In this document: in pieces, positions 1 through 7,440 of the stretch | Layout: the number at the start of each line of letters is the position of its first letter | How positions within the stretch are numbered: position 1 is the first letter of the stretch | NCBI RefSeq assembly: GCF_007954505.1 | Contig: NZ_CP042412.1 | Coordinates: forward strand, 1,054,001-1,118,000 | DNA from: Microbacterium sp. CBA3102 | GTDB taxonomy: Bacteria; Actinomycetota; Actinomycetes; Actinomycetales; Microbacteriaceae | Length of the DNA stretch: 64,000 nucleotides | Reading direction: 5' to 3' | The notes under the pieces: model-generated | What the model was told of the DNA's origin: nothing | The model's input: only the letters and a program-made list of their open reading frames with translations | Database searches by the model: none | Position numbers and translations under genes: made by a program

Positions 1-580
1 CGGCGAAGACACCCTGGACGGGGGAGAGGTGGGGGTCGCGGCCCAGCAGCTCGAGGTAACGGGTCAGCTGCTCCACGCCGTCGATGTCGCCGCGTCGCTT
101 GATCTCGACGGCGATCGCAGCCCCGTCGACATCCCGCACCAGAAGGTCGACCGGTCCGATCGCCGTGGGGTACTCGCGACGCACCAGCGTCGCGCCCTCC
201 GAGATGCGTTCGACCTGTTCGGCGAGGAGCCGCTGCAGGTCGGCCTCGACGCCGTCCTTCTGCAGTCCGGGATCGACGCCCAGCTCGTGGGACGTGTCGT
301 GGATGATCTCGTAGATCTGCACGCGCAGTGCGTCACCGGTCTTTTTGTGCGTCACGCGCCACACCTCGACGACGCCGGCGCTCGCTTCTTCCTCGCCGGG
401 AACCTCGCTCGACAGCGAGCACGGCGGGCTCATCCAGTTCAACGGCTTGTAGCTTCCGCCGTCGGAGTGCACGAGCAGACTCCCGTCTCCCTTGTGCACG
501 AGCAGACGCGTGGCGAGCGGAAGATGGGCATTGAGCCGACCGGTGTAGTCGACCGAGCAGCGGGCGATGACGAGACGCAC
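1..580 (-). CDS. nucS: Endonuclease NucS (C-terminus cut by window edge)
   Basis: NucS is the mismatch-directed endonuclease that replaces MutS/MutL in most actinobacteria. The GTG at 580 gives the N-terminus [16 protein letters not shown], which fits the family. The KPLNWMSPP segment (residues 45-53) belongs to the N-terminal DNA-binding/dimerisation domain. The PD-(D/E)XK nuclease core is seen as [10 protein letters not shown], with catalytic candidates E159 and K161. 193 codons are visible, and roughly 30 C-terminal residues lie beyond base 1. No operon partner is visible on this side. The identification rests on motif and N-terminal similarity to the mycobacterial protein. Confidence 0.93.
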   Translation of the reverse strand, partial: MRLVIARCSVDYTGRLNAHLPLATRLLVHKGDGSLLVHSDGGSYKPLNWMSPPCSLSSEVPGEEEASAGVVEVWRVTHKKTGDALRVQIYEIIHDTSHELGVDPGLQKDGVEADLQRLLAEQVERISEGATLVRREYPTAIGPVDLLVRDVDGAAIAVEIKRRGDIDGVEQLTRYLELLGRDPHLSPVQGVFA

Positions 581-653
581 CCGTCGAGCCTACTTCGTCG
601 GGAAGGTGCCTCGTCGCACCGTCGACGGCGGCGGCCGGGAACGAGCGGATGGC

Positions 654-1478
654 TTAGAAGAGTCCGAGCTCGCTGGCGGCGGAACGCGCGATCAGGAATC
701 CGATGATGCCGATGATCCAGGCGGTGTTTTCGGCGCCGGTGCGCTGCATCCACGCGGCGAAGCGCTCGAGCGGTCGTTGCACCAGAGGCGCGGCGACGAG
801 GCGGAGGAGGAGCAGGATGATCGCGGGCAGGATCATCAGCGCGCAGTATCCGACGAGCGACATCACACGCAGCGGGGTGTCGATCCCGGCATCCGCGAGC
901 ATCGTCATCGCGACGATGTAGGGGAGCATCGTGGCGATCTCCACGACACCCGCGGCGATCGCCACCGCCATCACCGCGGTCCCCCGGGTGCGCGGATCGA
1001 GCAGACGCTCCCGCCACCGCGTGATGCGTCCGGGGCGGGTGCCGGCCGTCGTCGTCGCGGTGGGTGGGTCGGGTGTCATCGGCGACCGGCCGCCGGTCTC
1101 CTCCTGTGCGGCGGGCGTGCTCGGCCGAGCGATCGTCTCGGTGGACCCGCTCTTCGCCGTCTTGTCGCCCGTCGGCATCACGAATGCCGTGATCAGGAGC
1201 CCGCCTCCCACGAGGAGACGGATGATGAGCCCGGCCGGAGACGCGAGGAAGGCGGAAGCCACGTCGACGAGGTTCACCAATCCCCAGAGGAACAGGAGAC
1301 CGACGAGCAGATAGAACGTGGCGATCGTGGCGAGGTAGAGGAGGATGCGACCGGCACGGATCCGTCCCGGATGCAGGAGGAGGAAGACCGGGATGAGGAG
1401 AGTGCCGACACTCAGTCCGTCGATCAGCGCCAGGACCGCGAGGGAAAGGGGGAGCGGCAGCCCGCCGAAGAGTTCCAT
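654..1478 (-). CDS. GAP-family (LysE-like) membrane protein
   Basis: A 274-residue polytopic membrane protein of the GAP (Sap, sulfolipid-1-addressing protein) family, which is related to the LysE exporter superfamily. Several hydrophobic segments are visible. The first (LALIDGLSVGTLLIPVFLLL, residues about 15-34) carries the small-residue/Asp/Gly signature typical of the family's first helix. A hydrophilic Ser/Thr/Pro-rich loop of about 60 residues separates the N- and C-terminal membrane halves. The frame stays open upstream, but the extra 39 codons are Arg/Ser-rich and non-membrane, so the ATG at 1478 is preferred. A role in export of small molecules or lipids is inferred; the substrate is unknown. 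Confidence 0.75.
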   Translation of the reverse strand: MELFGGLPLPLSLAVLALIDGLSVGTLLIPVFLLLHPGRIRAGRILLYLATIATFYLLVGLLFLWGLVNLVDVASAFLASPAGLIIRLLVGGGLLITAFVMPTGDKTAKSGSTETIARPSTPAAQEETGGRSPMTPDPPTATTTAGTRPGRITRWRERLLDPRTRGTAVMAVAIAAGVVEIATMLPYIVAMTMLADAGIDTPLRVMSLVGYCALMILPAIILLLLRLVAAPLVQRPLERFAAWMQRTGAENTAWIIGIIGFLIARSAASELGLF

Positions 1479-1593
1479 GGCTTCACGCTCGCCGATGCGC
1501 AACCGTGACGGATCGGGCGAAAGTACCGTTCTCGCCGCCCTCCTCATCCCTTCGTCGGATGCGCCGGCACGCGCACCGTGATTGCATGAGGGC

Positions 1594-2790
1594 ATGCATG
1601 AGCAGGTCGACGGCGGATTCGGCGCCTGGTATCGCCGTCACCGCTGGTGGGCCGATCCTGTCGGCATGGCCCTTCTCGCGATCGTGATGGCCGCGCTCGG
1701 GTTCCGCGGTATCTGGGGGCCGTTCTCGATTCTCCCCGAGCCGTTCTCACCCTGGTGGTCTCTGGTGCTCGCGCTGCCGGCATGCGCGCTCGCGCTGGCC
1801 AAGAGGCGGATGCCGACGACGGTGCTCGTCCTGGTGACGCTGCTCTTCGTCATCGATCTGCTCACCGTCGGCGGCCTCGGCACCCTCGTCGTGCTGCTGG
1901 ACGTGCTGTGGACGGCGGCGTTCCTCGCCGGACCGCACGGGCGCCGCGTACTGCTCGGGCTGCTGGGGGCGTCGACGATCCTCCTCTTCCTGGCTGCCTG
2001 GCTCTTCACCGACGTGCGATTCCCCGTCGCCTTCCTCATCGGCGTGCAGTTCGGCGCGATCTTCGGCACGGACTACTGGTGGGCCGTCGCCGTGTCCCAA
2101 GCCCATGAGCTCGCGGAGCTGCACCGCCAGCGCGCGGAAGAGGCCGCCGCCGTCGCGGAGAGGGACCGCGTCGAGGCCGTGCAGCGCGAACGGGAGACCA
2201 TGGCGCGGGAGCTGCACGACGTGGTGGCCGGCCACGTCATGGCGATGGCGATCCGTGCCGAGGCCGCGCTGTCGATGGAGCCCGACCGCACGACGGACAG
2301 GGATGCGCTGCGGGCTGTCCGCGATGCAGGTCTCGACGCCCACGGCGCCCTGCGGTCCATGATCTCGGTCCTGCGTCGCGGAAACGGGACTTTCACCCCG
2401 ACACCGCGCTGGTCCGACCTGGCGGGAATCGTGCAGGAGGCGGAGCGGACGGGTCTCCTCATCCGCTTCACCGCCGGCGAGCTCCCCGACCTCGGTGCCG
2501 GCCCCGAGCAGGCCGTTGTCCGCATCGTGCGCGAAGCCCTCACGAACTGCATCCGGCACGCGAGTGGTGCCGAGGTCGACATCACGATCGAGGGGGACGA
2601 CGCCGGGGTCCGCGTCGGGGTGCACTCGCGAGGAGGGGTCGCCAGTGCGGCAGCCGCGCACGGCGACGAGGGATGGGGACTGCAACTGCTGCGGGAACGT
2701 GTCGGGGCACTGGGCGGTGATTTCTCGGCCGGCCGGGTCGCGGACGGATGGTCCGTCGAAGGCCGCATCCCGGTCGAGGTTCGGGCGTGA
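1594..2790 (+). CDS. NarL-type sensor histidine kinase
   Basis: Membrane sensor kinase of about 398 residues. Four to five transmembrane helices occupy residues 20-170. A short coiled segment rich in Glu/Arg/Ala follows, then a HisKA_3 dimerisation box (ETMARELHDVVAGHVMAM) with the phospho-acceptor His near residue 208. The HATPase domain shows the N box (EALTNCIRHA) and the G box (GDEGWGLQLLRERV). The partner regulator overlaps its stop by 4 bases, so the pair is translationally coupled. The start is uncertain: an in-frame TTG lies 12 bases upstream and has no better ribosome site. The signal sensed cannot be read from the sequence. Confidence 0.93.
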   Translation: MHEQVDGGFGAWYRRHRWWADPVGMALLAIVMAALGFRGIWGPFSILPEPFSPWWSLVLALPACALALAKRRMPTTVLVLVTLLFVIDLLTVGGLGTLVVLLDVLWTAAFLAGPHGRRVLLGLLGASTILLFLAAWLFTDVRFPVAFLIGVQFGAIFGTDYWWAVAVSQAHELAELHRQRAEEAAAVAERDRVEAVQRERETMARELHDVVAGHVMAMAIRAEAALSMEPDRTTDRDALRAVRDAGLDAHGALRSMISVLRRGNGTFTPTPRWSDLAGIVQEAERTGLLIRFTAGELPDLGAGPEQAVVRIVREALTNCIRHASGAEVDITIEGDDAGVRVGVHSRGGVASAAAAHGDEGWGLQLLRERVGALGGDFSAGRVADGWSVEGRIPVEVRA

Positions 2791-3443
2791 CGGCCCCCAC
2801 GGTGCTGCTGGCCGACGACCACGGGGCGATCAGAGCCGGTCTGCGCATCATGCTCGAGGCGCAAGGCATCACCGTGGTCGGGGAAGCGGCGGACGGTGAC
2901 GTGGCCGTCCGGAACGCGGCTGCACTGCGACCCGACGTGGTGCTCATGGATGTGCGGATGCCGGGTCGCGACGGGATCTCCGCGACCCGGGAGATCGTCG
3001 AGCGCGGTTTCGGAGAGGTCCTCGTGCTGACGAGCTTCGATGAGGACGAGCTCGTGTTCGGGGCGATCCGTGCCGGCGCCGTGGGCTTCCTCCTCAAGAC
3101 GGTCGATGCGCCGACCCTCGTCCAGGCAGTGCGCTCGGTGGCTGCGGGGGAGGGGGCGCTGGATCCGCGGGTGACCAGACGAGCGCTCGCCGCGGTCGTC
3201 CGGAGCACCGATCATCCGGCACCGGGAACGCAGGCGCCGGGCAGGCGGGCGCAGGACGACCTCACCGTGCGCGAGCAAGAGGTGCTCGACGGCATCCTCC
3301 AGGGGTGGTCGAACGCTCAGCTCGCGGCGCGACTGCGCATCTCGGTGCCCACCGTCAAGACGCATGTGTCCAACGTGCTCACGAAACTCGGCGCGCGCAG
3401 CCGTTCCCACGCGGCCGCTCTGGTGCGTGGGCGCGAGGGCTGA
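2787..3443 (+). CDS. NarL/LuxR-family response regulator
   Basis: A 218-residue DNA-binding response regulator. The receiver domain (residues 4-120) has the acidic pocket LLADDH near the start, the phospho-acceptor Asp55 in VVLMDVRMPG, the conserved Thr/Ser of VLTSFDE, and Lys in FLLKTVD. A linker of about 35 residues leads to a C-terminal LuxR helix-turn-helix (LTVREQEVLDGILQGWSNAQ and following, to about 212). The GTG start at 2787 overlaps the kinase stop as GTGA. The open frame continues upstream, but those codons are inside the kinase. It probably acts as the output of the adjacent kinase; the targets are not visible. Confidence 0.95.
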   Translation: MTAPTVLLADDHGAIRAGLRIMLEAQGITVVGEAADGDVAVRNAAALRPDVVLMDVRMPGRDGISATREIVERGFGEVLVLTSFDEDELVFGAIRAGAVGFLLKTVDAPTLVQAVRSVAAGEGALDPRVTRRALAAVVRSTDHPAPGTQAPGRRAQDDLTVREQEVLDGILQGWSNAQLAARLRISVPTVKTHVSNVLTKLGARSRSHAAALVRGREG

Positions 3444-3453
3444 GCCTCAGCCC
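3437..3453. terminator. Short palindrome containing both convergent stop codons
   Basis: The 17-base sequence GGGCTGAGCCTCAGCCC is an inverted repeat that holds the TGA of the response regulator on the plus strand and the TGA of the MFS gene on the minus strand. Its position between convergent genes suits a bidirectional terminator, but there is no U-tract and the loop would be very small. Confidence 0.35.
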
Positions 3454-4685
3454 TGCTCCGTGCGCGCCACCGGTGTCTTCTCGTCTTCGCGGAGTGGACG
3501 GGCGGCTCCGGAGAACAGCCCCGACAGCACGACCAGCCCGACCAGGATGAACAGCGTGTTGAGCAGACCGATGTGCTCGCTGATGACCCCGAGGACGGGC
3601 GGGCCGCCGAGGAAGGCGACGTAGCCGATCGTGGCGGCGGCGCTCACCCGCGCCGCGGCCTTGGCCGGATCGTCTGCGGCCGCGGACATGCCCAGGGGGA
3701 AGCCGAGCGATGCACCGACCCCCCACAGCGCCGCGCCGACGAGCACGAGAGGGAAGGTCGGCGCGAGGATGAACAGCAGGATGCCGGACGCCGCGGCGAC
3801 GGCGAGGATGCGCAGCACCAGGACGCGACCGAAGCGGTCGACCAGCGGCCCGCCGAACAGTCGCACCGTCGTCATCCCGATCGAGAACACCGCGAGGGAT
3901 ACCGCCCCCGTGCCCTCGGCGAAGCCGTGCCCCTGTTCGGTGCCCAGTGCGATCCAGTCGTTCGCGCCTCCCTCGGCGAACGACATCCCGAGCATCACCA
4001 TGCCGAGCAGGTAAGTCCGAGGCTCGCGCCATGCCTCCAACGCGGTGTGCATGCGTGCGCGGAACGGCGGCTTCTCGTGATCCGTCGGGTCGAGAGCTGC
4101 CTCTCGTGACGGCACCTGGAAGAAGCAGACCACCGCGATCACGGCGATCAGTACGCCGATGACGGTGGCGTGCGTGGCGACGTCGATCCTGAGCTGGGCC
4201 GCCAGCGCGCCGATCGCCGCGCCGATGACCGTGCCGAAACTGAAGAAGGCGTGGAACACGGGAAGGATCGTGCGCTTCATCTGCTGCTCGATCGCCGTCG
4301 CCTCGACGTTCATCATCACGTCGACCGAGCCGTTGCCGAAGCCGAACAGCGCCATGCCGATCAGGACCACCGTGACGGAGCCGAAGACGTTCGCGCCCAA
4401 CCCGACGAGCACGATGCCGGTGGCGAACGTCAGCATCGTCAGGAGCATCCCCCGTCGCGCTCCGGTGCGTGCCATCACAGCAGGGCCGGTCGAGATGCCG
4501 ACGATCGACGCGATGCCCATGCCGAGCAGGATCAGGCCGACCTGCGCGTTGTCGAGATCAAGTGCCTGCTTGATCCCGGGCACGCGCGACGCCCAGGTCG
4601 CGATCGAGAGGCCGCTCGCCAGGAAGATGGCGAAGATCGCCGCACGCCAGCGGACGAACTGCGATCGGGTGAGGGCTGAATCCAT
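3447..4685 (-). CDS. MFS transporter (fucose permease/YfcJ-like)
   Basis: A 412-residue major facilitator with 12 predicted membrane helices. The first helix (AAIFAIFLASGLSIATWASR) is followed by the typical loop into helix 2, and a motif-A-like stretch (GPAVMARTGARRGM) lies between helices 2 and 3. The longer open frame upstream runs through the operator and the LacI gene, so the ATG at 4685 is preferred. The gene is divergent from a LacI regulator across a 60-base intergenic region with a perfect palindrome, so LacI control is likely. Substrate unknown; a sugar or drug is equally possible from sequence alone. Confidence 0.85.
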   Translation of the reverse strand: MDSALTRSQFVRWRAAIFAIFLASGLSIATWASRVPGIKQALDLDNAQVGLILLGMGIASIVGISTGPAVMARTGARRGMLLTMLTFATGIVLVGLGANVFGSVTVVLIGMALFGFGNGSVDVMMNVEATAIEQQMKRTILPVFHAFFSFGTVIGAAIGALAAQLRIDVATHATVIGVLIAVIAVVCFFQVPSREAALDPTDHEKPPFRARMHTALEAWREPRTYLLGMVMLGMSFAEGGANDWIALGTEQGHGFAEGTGAVSLAVFSIGMTTVRLFGGPLVDRFGRVLVLRILAVAAASGILLFILAPTFPLVLVGAALWGVGASLGFPLGMSAAADDPAKAAARVSAAATIGYVAFLGGPPVLGVISEHIGLLNTLFILVGLVVLSGLFSGAARPLREDEKTPVARTEQG

Positions 4686-4698
4686 GCCGCACAGCCTA

Positions 4699-4712
4699 TC
4701 GAATCGATTCGA
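4699..4712. promoter_or_regulatory. LacI-type operator palindrome
   Basis: TCGAATCGATTCGA is a perfect 14-base palindrome with the central CG typical of LacI-family operators. It sits in the short spacer between the divergent MFS and LacI genes and could repress both promoters. Confidence 0.7.
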
Positions 4713-4745
4713 CAATTCGGAAACGAAGGGAGCTATCCTCGAAGT

Positions 4746-5807
4746 ATGAGCAGTCAGGAGACGCCACGTCGGCCCACGATCGCTGACGTCGCGCGCGAGG
4801 CGGGTGTGGCGACCTCCACCGCCTCGGTCGTCTTCAGCGGCAAGGCGAAGGTGGCCCCCGCGACTCGGGAGCGGGTCCTCGCCGCCGCGGCCGACCTCGG
4901 ATACGCCGGCCCCGACCCGCGAGCGGCATCCCTGCGGCGAGGACGCAGCGGCATCGTCGCGGTCGTGCTCGAAGGTCATCTCCGCGCGGCCTTCCTCGAC
5001 CCGGTCACGACCGCCTTGATGGACGGACTCACCGACGGGCTGGCCGAACTCAGTGCGGGGATCCTGCTGATGCGCGACGAGCCGGGGGAAGAGGGTGCGG
5101 GTATCGCCGATGCGCCGGTGGATGCGGTCGTGCTGATCGGCTGTTCGGCGCGTACGAGATCCTCACTCGAGATCGTCGTCGGACGCGGCCTCCCCGTCGT
5201 CGTGATCGAGGGAGACGCGGGGGAGTCGATCCCGCGCATCACTCTGGACAACGCAGCAGCCTCCGCCGACATCGCGCGCCATGTGCGGGACCTCGGCCAC
5301 CGCGACGTCGCCCTGGTCACGCTTCCCCTCGACACCGAACGCGAACGGACGGCGGTCACTCCCGAGCGGCTCGCGAACGCCACCGTCGATGTCACGATCC
5401 ATCGGCTCGCCGGGACGCGAGAGATCTTCCCCGACGCCCTCGCGATATCCGCCGCCGGAAGCCTCATCGACGAAGGGGTGCTGGTGGGAAGGATGCTCCT
5501 CGCCGATCCCGCCACCCGGCCGACAGCCGTGCTCGCGCAGAGCGATCTGCTCGCGGTGGGGGTGATCCGCGCCGCGGAGGAGGCGGGACTCCGCGTGCCG
5601 GAGGACCTCTCCGTCGCCGGATTCGATGGGATCGCGCTCGACGGTCTCGGAGACCTCAGCCTCACGACCAGCGTGCAGCCGGCTGTCGAGAAGGGGCGGG
5701 CAGCGGGGGAGCAGATCGCACGCATGCTCCGGGGCGAACCCGGCATCACGCAGCACCTCACCTGCCGTTTCCACGCCGGCACCACGACGGGCCCTGCCCC
5801 GCGCTGA
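4746..5807 (+). CDS. LacI-family transcriptional regulator
   Basis: A 353-residue repressor. The N-terminal LacI helix-turn-helix is clear (PTIADVAREAGVATSTASVV, residues 9-28), with the hinge helix ending near residue 65 (RAASLRRGRSG). The rest is a periplasmic-binding-protein-like effector domain, including the conserved end segment DLSVAGFDGIALDGL and a QP segment shortly after (SVQPAVEKGR). It is divergent from the MFS gene and separated from it by a palindromic operator, so it probably controls that transporter and itself. The effector is unknown; the family normally binds sugars or nucleosides. Confidence 0.95.
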   Translation: MSSQETPRRPTIADVAREAGVATSTASVVFSGKAKVAPATRERVLAAAADLGYAGPDPRAASLRRGRSGIVAVVLEGHLRAAFLDPVTTALMDGLTDGLAELSAGILLMRDEPGEEGAGIADAPVDAVVLIGCSARTRSSLEIVVGRGLPVVVIEGDAGESIPRITLDNAAASADIARHVRDLGHRDVALVTLPLDTERERTAVTPERLANATVDVTIHRLAGTREIFPDALAISAAGSLIDEGVLVGRMLLADPATRPTAVLAQSDLLAVGVIRAAEEAGLRVPEDLSVAGFDGIALDGLGDLSLTTSVQPAVEKGRAAGEQIARMLRGEPGITQHLTCRFHAGTTTGPAPR

Positions 5808-5823
5808 CCGGGCACGGTCCGGA

Positions 5824-7320
5824 TCAACTGCGCTGCGGTCCGAGCGGGAGAGCGGTCTCGCCGAAATCGAGGATGCGATAGCGGCCGCAGTCGACCACTT
5901 CCTCGGGAACGGCCGGGAGCGGCAGGCTCCACGCGACGGTCTGCGCGTCCTCCAGCAGGAACGTCACCTCGCCGACGTCGAAGTCGTGCCGGTTCACGAG
6001 CCAGGCGTAGCCTCGCAGTTCGTGATCCACTTGGACGAGTCGGGCGGGATCCCGCAGATGCAGTTTCGGCAGGCGGACGGTCCAGAACTGCCCGGCGCCG
6101 GTGCGGCCGGACGCGTCGATCCACTCGGTCACGCAGGCCAGGTCGGGGTCGGTGACCTGAGCGGCGGCGGCGAGCCGAGGGACGCTTGCTGCGCCGCCCG
6201 CGACCAGCAGCGCGACGGACGCGGCCGCGAGGATCGGACGGACCCGTACCGGCATCCGCACGATGCGAGGCGATGCGACGAGCGCGAGCACGGGTGCGAA
6301 GGCGAGGGGTTGCAGGTAGCGGGCCGCATGGGTGCCGACCGCGATCGCCCCGACCGCGACGAGGACCGGCATGAGCCAAGCGATCGTGGCGACGAAGCGG
6401 GTGCCGTCGTCTGTGGCCCGTGCGGTGCGGAAGCCGGCGAGCACGAAGAGCGCGAGGACGAGCAGCCCGGCGATGATCCCGCCGGGGGCCGACAGTCGGC
6501 CGATCAGCAGCGCGCCGTAGTACTGCAGAGACTCGGACCACCGTTCGGGCTGCACGTAGCCGGCACCGGTGTTGGCGATCCATGCCGCCAATGGAATGCG
6601 TCCGAGGAATCCGAGTATCGTCCCGGCGAGAAGCACGCCCATCACCACGCCGATCCGGGCCCTCTGCGTCGTTCGGATCAGGAGCAGGGCGAGCAGCAGG
6701 GCGATCGGCGTCGTCGCCCACACCGCGTAGAGAGGATTCGACAGGGTCGACACGAGGGCTGTGGCGCCGAGCGCGATCAGCGGGACGGCGCCGCCCGACC
6801 CCCGGTCCAACACCCGCCGGACCAGTCCGACCGAGAGCACGACGGCGACGACGGTCGCGGCATAGTAGGTCGTCGTCAACGTCAAGGACGCGAGCTCGAG
6901 CGCATCCCGAGACGCCGATACTGCGGTCATGGCGAGAACGGAGAAGGCGGCGACGCTCAGCAACGACCACGTGACGGGCGCCGATCGCTCGGACCGACGG
7001 CCGGCGACGACGCGAACGGCTCCGTACAGGGCGAGCAGGTTCACCACGGCGCTCACCGCCAACAGACCGTCCACCTCGAACGGCAGGACCGTGTCGAGGC
7101 CGGCGAACACCGCGGTCTCGGGGAGGAACAGCACGCTCGACATCGCCCAGTCCATCGGCTGCCCGGAGAGGACGGACCGTGCGAACATCGCCACGACCAG
7201 GGAATCCGCGTCACGGAACAGCAACTCGGAACGCGCGGACGCCGCGACCTGCGCGGCGGTGATCAGTGCCAGCCCGAGGGCTCCGACCCCTCCGGCCAGT
7301 TCCCGCACCCACGCCCGCAT
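5824..7320 (-). CDS. Polytopic membrane protein of unknown function
   Basis: A 498-residue protein with about ten hydrophobic helices, a periplasmic-type loop early on (residues 30-55, RDADSLVVAMFARSVLSGQP) and a soluble C-terminal domain of about 100 residues after the last helix. The overall plan resembles actinobacterial GT-C-like glycosyltransferases or integral membrane proteins of that kind, and the Asp in the first external loop would fit. No family motif was recognised with certainty. The ATG at 7320 starts just before the first membrane helix; upstream codons are low-complexity and polar and were excluded. It is divergent from the mrp operon. Confidence 0.7.
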   Translation of the reverse strand: MRAWVRELAGGVGALGLALITAAQVAASARSELLFRDADSLVVAMFARSVLSGQPMDWAMSSVLFLPETAVFAGLDTVLPFEVDGLLAVSAVVNLLALYGAVRVVAGRRSERSAPVTWSLLSVAAFSVLAMTAVSASRDALELASLTLTTTYYAATVVAVVLSVGLVRRVLDRGSGGAVPLIALGATALVSTLSNPLYAVWATTPIALLLALLLIRTTQRARIGVVMGVLLAGTILGFLGRIPLAAWIANTGAGYVQPERWSESLQYYGALLIGRLSAPGGIIAGLLVLALFVLAGFRTARATDDGTRFVATIAWLMPVLVAVGAIAVGTHAARYLQPLAFAPVLALVASPRIVRMPVRVRPILAAASVALLVAGGAASVPRLAAAAQVTDPDLACVTEWIDASGRTGAGQFWTVRLPKLHLRDPARLVQVDHELRGYAWLVNRHDFDVGEVTFLLEDAQTVAWSLPLPAVPEEVVDCGRYRILDFGETALPLGPQRS

Positions 7321-7440
7321 GCGACCACTCTTGCACGTTCGTGCAGAGCGAGAACCGCGCGGTGCGCCTCTCGCCGGTAAACTGGACGCGAGACCCCCGC
7401 GAGAGCTGTGGGGCCGACGACCCCCGAGGGAGCCGCGTAT

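Noticed and set aside
1582..1594. TTG at 1582 as the kinase start.
   Set aside because: The ATG at 1594 is a stronger codon, and the four extra residues add nothing recognisable; uncertainty is stated in the entry.
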